From Eutreptiella sp. 'Long Island Sound 2002' (lineage: Eukaryota; Euglenozoa; Euglenophyceae; Eutreptiales; Eutreptiaceae): DNA of 64,000 bases. The notes under the pieces are model-generated. The model did no database searches. It was not told where the DNA came from and was given only the letters and a program-made list of their open reading frames with translations. The stretch's first letter is position 1; the number at the start of each line of letters is the position of its first letter. Below are positions 11,001 to 20,000 of this stretch, in pieces. Location of the stretch: positions 23,611,935 to 23,675,934 of the forward strand of contig OZ038378.1 in assembly GCA_964036045.1 (NCBI GenBank). Reading direction: 5' to 3'. A program made the translations under genes and the position numbers.

Positions 11001-14000
11001 TCTCGCCCAGAGGGGACCGGGGTCCATCTGGCAGTCAACAGCATTCAAAACAATATTTTACGAGGTTGATTTGTCGTTAGGTCCACATCGGCAAGAACAT
11101 TGCAGAGAAGTAGCGTCATTTTTTTCGCACGTGAACGCAAATGCCTGACGCAATCAGAATCACCTCGAAGAGAAGTTCTTAGATCAGGCGCAAGTGTGTG
11201 TGTGTGTGTGTGTGCGCGCGCGCGTGCGGATTTGATGTAGTGCGCTAGAGCGGACTCAGAAGCATACATGCCCAATCCATATTCTCCCATCAGGCCTATG
11301 CATATGTCATTGCACGCAATTGCCGAGTCCCAGCAGTACCAGCAGAAACGGGCTGATTTCGATGCCATCTTTGAGGTGTGTGTGCGCCTGCGTGCGTGCG
11401 TGCAAATCTGCATTTTCGAGTGGTCTACGCCCTATCAAAGCCCTGTTGACCCGTTACCGCCTGAGCAGGCCAAGACGTAGTCAGAGATTGAGGCACTGCA
11501 CACTTGTTCACTGGAAAAGGCGTGTCTGAACATGGGTCCCAAGATATTTGAAGCGAGAATTATTCAATTAATCCTGCTGGATGCGTATTAGATGGTCACC
11601 ACATCAGACCGTCAGCCAATCCACACACGTTCATGGGTGGTGCTCATGTCATCGATGGTGCTCATGTCATCGATTCACAGATGAAATTGTTTGCCGCCAG
11701 TTTTGACGAGATGCTGCGCCGCTACTTCGGTGTCCGTGTGTTGAATTGGTTGCGTGACTACAAGATTCGCAAGGTGTGTGACGAATTACAGGGACCTGCA
11801 GGTTAGCAGCATTCTGTGCCTGATTCAGTTCTTTGTTGCGCAGCTTCTTGACAAACAATGTGCAACGATCCATCCCAGCGTTGGATGGTGGATTGTCTGG
11901 CTGCTCACTACTGCACAGCAATGCACCAACCTGGGACCAAAACATGTTCCAAGGAATTTTGATCCCCCCGCCCCCCCATTTACAGGGCGAAAAAGGTAGT
12001 GGTGGTTTGACATTGCGGTGCGTTGCGAAAATGAGGGTGGCGTGCAGTTGTGAGTCGATCCAGACCGGGGTCACATTCGAATCATTGGCCTGTGTGAATT
12101 GGGGGTCTCAGATCACTTCCACAGGTACTCCTGATGCGTCCCCTAATTGGGCTTAAGGAAATGGGTGCTGGTCAACAAGATAGTCGGCAAGAAGCGTAAG
12201 TTTAGGATGCCTGGAGTGTTACAAGAAAAATGCTAATCTTACCGATTTTATTTTAATTTTCCGACCTCTCATAAGTATGAAAACTCACATGTAAAATGTC
12301 CCAGTCATGCCACATCATGATGGACTGTTATTCGTTGCAGGCGAACAGTATCGGATTGAAGGCAATGGAATTTAGGCTTTTTCTTTCTGCATCGGCACCC
12401 TCCAGGGTTAATCGATCTGCTGGGTGCAGGGATTGAAAGGTGGTTGGGGCAATCATCTTGCATCCAATGGCACAAACAGTACCGTTTTTTGCAGATTCAG
12501 CCAGTTCGTTCAGGGCATTATCTGCAAACCTCATGGACCCTATTTCTTTTGCACAGGCTGCTGAGGATGCTGAACGTGCCGAGAAACGCAAGAAGGAGCA
12601 AGAGGAGAAGGAAGCGCTGGAAGCAAAGAAGAAGCGAAAGGCTGAGCGGATTGCCAAGAAGTTGGCCAAGGAGGAGGCCAAGAAGGCAGCAGAGAAGAAG
12701 AAGGAAGAGGAAGGTATGGGCTAGACAGTAGTAATGGGTGCGCAATGCATGGCTAACTGTAGTCAGACATGATGTTCTGTTTTCTGTATGAGACACAGTT
12801 TGTGTCTTGAGGTTTAACCAGGTTTGGCACAGAGAATTATCATTATTATGCCTTACTGTGGAGTACATGACCTCTGGTTTGCTTTTGTCTGTTTTTCATT
12901 ACGTCCTACTCCCACCCAGTGTCTGATTCGGAGATTAAAGATGCACCCAATTTCGATTGTGAAACGCATTGCCTCATTTTTGTTTGATTAGCTGCTTTTT
13001 TCATGCTGTTCGGCACCGCAGGAGGGGGGCATTGACACCGTATTTTTTGAAATTAATTGATTATAAATAAGAGTAAATCTAATTATATATACTAGTTAAA
13101 AAAATGGATATTTTTCGACCCCGAAATCATGAATTTTTTTTGGAGGGTGTAGGTCTGGCCAAGAGGCTGGATACAGTGGTCAATTCCCATGTGTTATGCA
13201 GCGTGTTTTGTTTTGAATGCCTCGTCCGTGCAATGGAGCTTTTTGTTGCATGCACATTGTGCCCCCTGTGATTGGTACGCTATGTTCTGTTTTTCGTGCA
13301 GCTGCAAAGGCTGCCGAAAAGGCTGATGCCAAAGATGGTGACGCTGAAGCTGATGGTGAGGCGAAGGAAGGTGAAGCAGAAGAGGGCAAACCTGAGGAAA
13401 CCCCTGAACCTGCAGCTGAGCCTGAACCTGAGGAAGATGAAGAAGAGGAGGAAGAGGAGGAAGAGGAGGAGGTGTGTATTTGTGTGCTGGCTTTTGTCTG
13501 CTAATGGCTTGGGGTGCTGTCAGGTGGTTGGTTGGCAACCCGCGTCAAGGTGTGTGTACGCTGCATGCACGCTTGCGTGCGTGCTCCCTTTTCCCTCTTC
13601 CTTGACTATTTTTACCTCTCATTGCAGGCTCCCAAAGAACCACCTGCAAAGCCAACGCACCGCACTGAGATCCACTGGGAGATCAATCAGGAGGAGATTG
13701 AGCCGTTCTTGTATTTTGATGCATCCATTACGCACCGTACAGGCCACATCAAGAAGGACCGAATGGAGGCCCTGCTTTTCTCCCTCGGTGATTTGTGCTA
13801 CCGGGAGGTGTGCATGTTCTCAAGTGGCATCAGGAAGGGAAGAGGGGTGAAAACTGCACCTTTTCTCCCCAACACTGGCCATGGAGAGCCTCCTGTGACC
13901 CCCTTTGCCGAACATCGCTGCAAAACATTTTGGTCTGATTCCGGGTTTCACGAGGTCGGCCATCAGCGTCATCTCATCCTATGGAAGGTGCAGAAAGGTC

Positions 14001-17000
14001 TTCGGTTTGTATTAGTGTGCCGGGAACCCCAGGGAGTGGACAAGCTCCTGCACACATATGCCGCGGGGAGCACTGTCTGCTCCAAATGCATCCCCTTGGC
14101 CCAACCGCCGGCCCACTGCTGCAAAGACCGCAGCACCTCCTCCCCACTGGTATCAGACTGTGGTTCTTCTGATCTGGTCGATTTACTCGGCCGTTCTTGT
14201 GAAGTGCATGCAGCGGCGCACCAGGCTTTGTTTGTAAGGAATCATTACCAAGGCGGGGGGGGGGGGGGTGGGGGCTGGGTGGGTCCCACAGAGGGCCGCT
14301 TATTCCAATTTGAATTTCCCTCAGCCAAATTTTGGGTCAAGAATTTTTTTTGGGTGGGTGGGTCTCAGAGCCAAAAGCCCCCCCCCCCCCCTGTAAATAG
14401 AGTCTGGGGCGCACAGCATGCAACAGTATGTTGGCGGTCTCCAGGGGCCACTGGCCAGTCAGCAGCCAGCCGGCTGCGTCACTGTAAATCCCACCGGATG
14501 TGACAGGGCCATTTTCAAGTCTTTGTATGCGAGCCAGAAAGGCTGCTGCCATGTTCGGAGGGGGGGGGGGGTCGCAAGGGGATGTTTTCGCTGTGGGATT
14601 CTTCGCGTTTGAAATCCGTGCAAAATCTCCCACACACTTTTTGCGTCGGAATTTAGCAAAATTGCTTGTTGTACAGTTGTTTTTGCCACACGCTCAGCAT
14701 TTGTAGACGGGGTACAGTTGGATTCTGTGGATACAAAGCCTCTCGCCGGTCTTTGTTGCACAGTTGTCCGTTTTTTGCATACACCGTGCAGTTTTCTCTC
14801 CGCAATGCTTCGTTTTTTGACACCCAAGCCCCCCCCCCCCCCCACAAAATGAACAATGCTTCAGCACTTGAAAGCTTCTGCTGGCACGCCATGAAGTGCA
14901 TCAGGCTCCACATTTGAAAAAGACATGGCTGATTGGGATGACACGGCAGGGGGCTTCAAAATTCTGCTTGACAGGTGCTCTCATCAAATGTGTACTCAAG
15001 TATGATGAAAAACCTGCCCATCTGTCAGCAACTGGTTTGCTGGTAATTGTGGTTAAGACGCTGTGTTTCGACAGTTGAAGAACTAGTGGACCACAGCACG
15101 GGGGCTGTGCATTGACAGGGCGCACAAGGCTCTTTAAAAACTTGTTGCCACACTCCCAATCACACCTGCACCTTCAGTGCATAGGTCATCACCAAACATA
15201 GGTCTTCAACGCGGTGCTTTCCTCGTGGTCAAGCCAAATTTTGCCCCAGCAAGGATAGCATTTAGGAAACAACAATATTTCTAGCAAAAATACCATGAAA
15301 CACAAACTGCAGGCTGAAAAGCATTTTTAATGTGGCGAGTCTAGCCTTGCCAAAGGCATGCTGACAGCATATGGGTGCATAATTTCCCACAGCAAATTTG
15401 GGACCAAAATTTGGCTTATACCCGGTTCAAAATTTTCTCGTATGAAAACATCCCGATACAACCTCCCCCCTCCCTCGTGTGTACAGCGCTGCAGGTGCCA
15501 CTAGAGCCTCGCCAGAGAAGATCTCCCAAGATCTACTCTATCCATCCTGCAGTGGCTACCTATGGTGATTTCCTCTGTTTCCCGATCATTGGAACGTCAT
15601 TATTGCCGATCTTTTCAACACGCATCTGTGGTCGCCTCTATTGCCAGACACACATTACATGTACTATTTGCACACTGTATCACCCTTTAGGGTGAACCCT
15701 GGAGCCCTGACAGTTCCCCCAGCTGGAGGATGAGCCCACAGCATTGCAGGTGCCCTAGGGGGCCACGGGGGGGGATTTGTTCCCATAGCCGTGTGAGTGG
15801 CATAGCTACAGCGGTGTGCCGATCACTGCGGCGAACCCTCCATGCCACCATTCAGATCTGACCTGATCCACAGGGCGTTTGCCGAATCTGACCTCATCCC
15901 AAATAACCTTGTACCCCCGCCTACTCCCCCTTACCCCTATTTGCTTTGGCACACATCACATGTACTGTTTGTACACTGTATCACATCTGCTGATAACCTG
16001 ACTGACTGTCTCACCAGACGTAGTTGGACAGAGCGTGTCTTGAGGTTTAACCAGGTTGGGCATTGAGAACAAAGATGCACTTATGCCTTAATGTGGAGTG
16101 CATTACCTCAATCTGCAGTCATGCGGTGCTGCATGTCTGTTTTTCTCCTTTTCAATACTCTTAAATTAATTAGGTCTCACCCCTGTGTGTATTGTAGAAA
16201 GAGAAATCCGGCACACACCTGCATACCTGCATACAGTCTGTCTTTAGCTGGTAGTCGTATGCACTGTGTTTTTTTGTGGAGACTACCCGTGATTCAATAA
16301 CAACCAACCTCCAGCAGAGCCTGCAGTTGATAAAATAGGCCGCACACATGGACCATTCTCCACTTACACTGCAGGTGCAAGAATTGCTGCAGCCGGTCAA
16401 TCTGCATGGTCCCATGGCCGTTGAAGCATGGTTCAACACCAGCTGGCATTACCAGAGAGTATGTCCCATTTGCTGCAGCGTTTCAGCATGTGCCAGAGGT
16501 CCAGGGCTGTACAGTGCGTTCGTTGTATTGTGATCAAAAAGAGTGCCGTGAACCCTGCTCAGCTCAACCCTCCTCTGCCTTTTTTGCCAGGCCTGTTCCA
16601 AGGCGACTGAGGTGCAGGTCCCCATTCCCGAGCCTCCGGCGCCCAAGGAAGAGTCCGTGACTGAAGGTTTGTTCTCTTGCCCCGTGCGCAGTGCCCTGTG
16701 TAGCAAACCCACCACTCTTTCTTTTCCTCAGTCTGTAGGTGTGTCATTGCAACTGGGTACCAAAGTGTGGCTTTCGGCTTTAGCCCACCCCCAACTCAAC
16801 CAGGGCTCAAACCCCCTGCTTTTAATTAGGTCTCCCCCCCCCCTCTTCACCGCTGGTTTGGAATGGCCGCTTGGACGCACCTGGCCAACGGCGAGGACAT
16901 TTGCCCTCGCTGTGTGGACCCGACACAGAGCAGTGAAACAGCGAAAGGAAAGGGAAGTAGAGAAGGAAAGAGAGGGCAAGGAGGAAGAGGAGGGACACAA

Positions 17001-20000
17001 GGTGGCGAGAGGCCAATGGGCACCACCACCCATGGAGGGGGAGGGTCCAATGGAAGGGCAGCGAACGGCGATCGGCCAACAGGCGTCGCCAGCTGCAGAC
17101 AAGAACTACACACCTTGGCCACATGCCAACCCCCCCCCCCCCCCCCCCCCCGCCCGAGAGGCCAATAGACACTGCGGAAGGCAAACAACCTATTACTGAG
17201 GCTTTGTGCCAACCCACCCCCCTGGTTTGGCATAGAGAATAAAGATGCACTTATGCCTTACTGTGGAGTGCATTACCTCAAGTTTGCAATTTTTGCAGCA
17301 CTGTCTGTCTGTTTGTCTATCATTTACTCTAATCATCTAATGAGCCCCCCCCCCCCCTGTCACTCAACACAACCTACCAAGGGAAAGGAAGGGTGAGTTG
17401 CGAGTTGGTGGCAATTCCAGGGCTACCATGTGATAGGAGGTGCATGCATGAGTGCTGGCTTTTGGGGGGTATGTCCCCATTGGTATTCCCTGGGTCAACG
17501 TGCAGAACCTGGTGCACGTATGTACGTGGTATGCTCAGGGCAGTTGTCCTTTAGGTGCCTCCAGCGGGACTCCAATGACACGTGCAGTGCACGACTTCCT
17601 CTTTCTTGTGTGCTGGTTTGGTGTGGACACTTTGAATCGATCCACATGGGAGTTGCAACCGGCACATGTACTCTGCCCCCCCCCCCCCTCCCCCTCCTAA
17701 CTGTAAATGACTGTCCGACTGCATTGTCGGACAGTCTTCCTTATTGAGGCACAAGTGTGTCAAGAGATTCAACCAGGCCAGGCATAGAGAATAAAAATGC
17801 ACTTATGCCTGGCTGTGGAGTGCATTGCCTCAAGTTTGCATTTTTGCAGCACAGTCTGTCTGTTTTTCAATCAATCTCACCAATCTAACCCCCCCCCCCC
17901 CCAGTGGAGTGAATTGCCTCAAGTTTTGCCTTTTTGCAGCACTGTTTGTCTGTTTTTCAATCAATCTCATCAATCTAGTTAGGTCTCCCCCCCTCCAGTG
18001 GAGTGCATTGCCTCAAGTTTGCAAATCACCTCGAAGAGAGGTTGTTAGATCAAACGCAGGTGCGGGCGTCGTATACCCCCTTTTTTTTTTGGGGTCATTC
18101 GCGTAGCATACCCCAAGGCATGATATTGGATGTCCAACCCCTTGTAAAATCATTATTTTGCCCAATAATACAATCCCCCAATGGATTTTTCAATTCTGAG
18201 GCCTCTATCCCCTAAAACTGGATATCACTTTTTTGAGGGGGGGGTGGGTGGGGGGCTGGGGGGGGGGGGTCAAAAGTTTTCGCTTAGAAGGCTCCAAGCA
18301 GTAGGGAAGGTGGAGGTCGCCGTACAACCGCTGATCGAATGGTAACGCAGCAGGGTGCGGCACCAAGGGTCGTTGGTTCGAACCCCGGGCTAGGTACTCT
18401 TTTGGCGCCGGCGGCGGCGGCGCCGGCGGCGGCATATTCACCTCACCGGGGTTCGAACCGCCGACCAAAAAGTCCAACGCCTGCTGCACTACCATTCGAC
18501 CACTGCTAGAGTACCAGGATATCTGCTCCCCACTGCTTGCTGCTGTGTCTGCCACTGATCAAAAACCCAAATTGTGTGTTTCTGTTTGACTGACTGCTGG
18601 CCTGGCTCAGGGACTGCTTAGCTGACTGTCAACCTCTCTTCGAGGTGCACTGCCGAAGGCAATAGAATTTGGTGTTTCAATTTGTCCACCAAATTTCCCA
18701 CACGAAATCCAGGGGTCAAGTCAAATTTTTTGCTTCCGCCCTTTCGGCGCAAGAGGATTTAAGCTTGTTCTCCGGGAGTGTCCGCCAAGAGTGTCTGCCA
18801 AATTTACCACAGCCAAATTAACCACAGCCAATTTGACTTGGCACCAATTCCCCCCCCCCCCCCCTGTATGTCATCCAATTTTTGACACACAAAATCAAGC
18901 AGGGTACAGTGTATACTGTTGATTCCTAGAACATGGAAGACCCTGACAAAAAAGGCCTGCCGCTTGACGATGTCTAGCCAGTCCCAGGTGGTTCTTTCAT
19001 ACCTTCCACCGCAGGCTTGGCTACCCCACTGCACAAAAACAAACGTAGGACTCTGAATCCTCGCAGTGAAACCATCGCTGCCCGCTATGTTCGTCTTTTT
19101 CCAACACGAAACATTCGGTTTGCCAGCATTGGCAAAGCAGCCCGCCAGTTTGGAAAAAACAACAACCCTGCTCACACACATGGAGAATTTGCTATCCCGG
19201 CTCAATTCAAGCAAAACCCTGTCTTTCGTTTCAACAATCAGGACATGAATCCGAAGTTGTAGCATCTGCTCCCTCCCAAGACATGCTTGGAGTTTTGATC
19301 GACAGTCTCGCCCCTGAAAGCCATGCCAAATCGATTGCAGAAATTTCTCCTGCTAGGCCCAGATATTTGAGTGCTGTTTTCTCCAGCATCAGCGCCGCCT
19401 TGACTTTGTCCCGTACGCCCTCCCGTAGTCAGGGGAGGTCACAAAGTCAGGAAAGTGCCGATATAGTTTGTACCCCTTCAAGGTCCAATTCCAGAGTGTC
19501 CCAAGCCTCAGGCAACACAACGGAACAAACTACAGATGACACGGATAGTCCTACTCCCCAGCGCCCTCGTAGGAACACTACACGTACTCAGTTGTACCAG
19601 AGTTCCGAAGAAGCACACAAAAGGAGAAGCGCCGTAGGGCCTACCAACGCACACCACGCAAAACTAAGCACACCCCTTACGATAGGAGGAGTAGTTACAG
19701 GACTTACAGAGCCTCGGGTACTAGCAGATCTTCGCCCCAAAAAGTCTCCCAAGACCTCCTCTACCCCAATTTCAATGGCTCCCAATGATGAATGCTTTGT
19801 TGTTTCCGAAGACTTGATCGATTCCATCTGACGTTTTCAGAGCCCCTCTGTATTTCTCTGTTTTCTGCCATTTTTCATTATTTGCACTACTGCACTGAAT
19901 GTACAGGTCAGCTGTTGTGACGACCAGGGACGCCTGGTCTGATGTCTGTACTGCCTGTTCTACTGAGGTTCAACCAGGTATGGCATAGAGAATAAAGATG

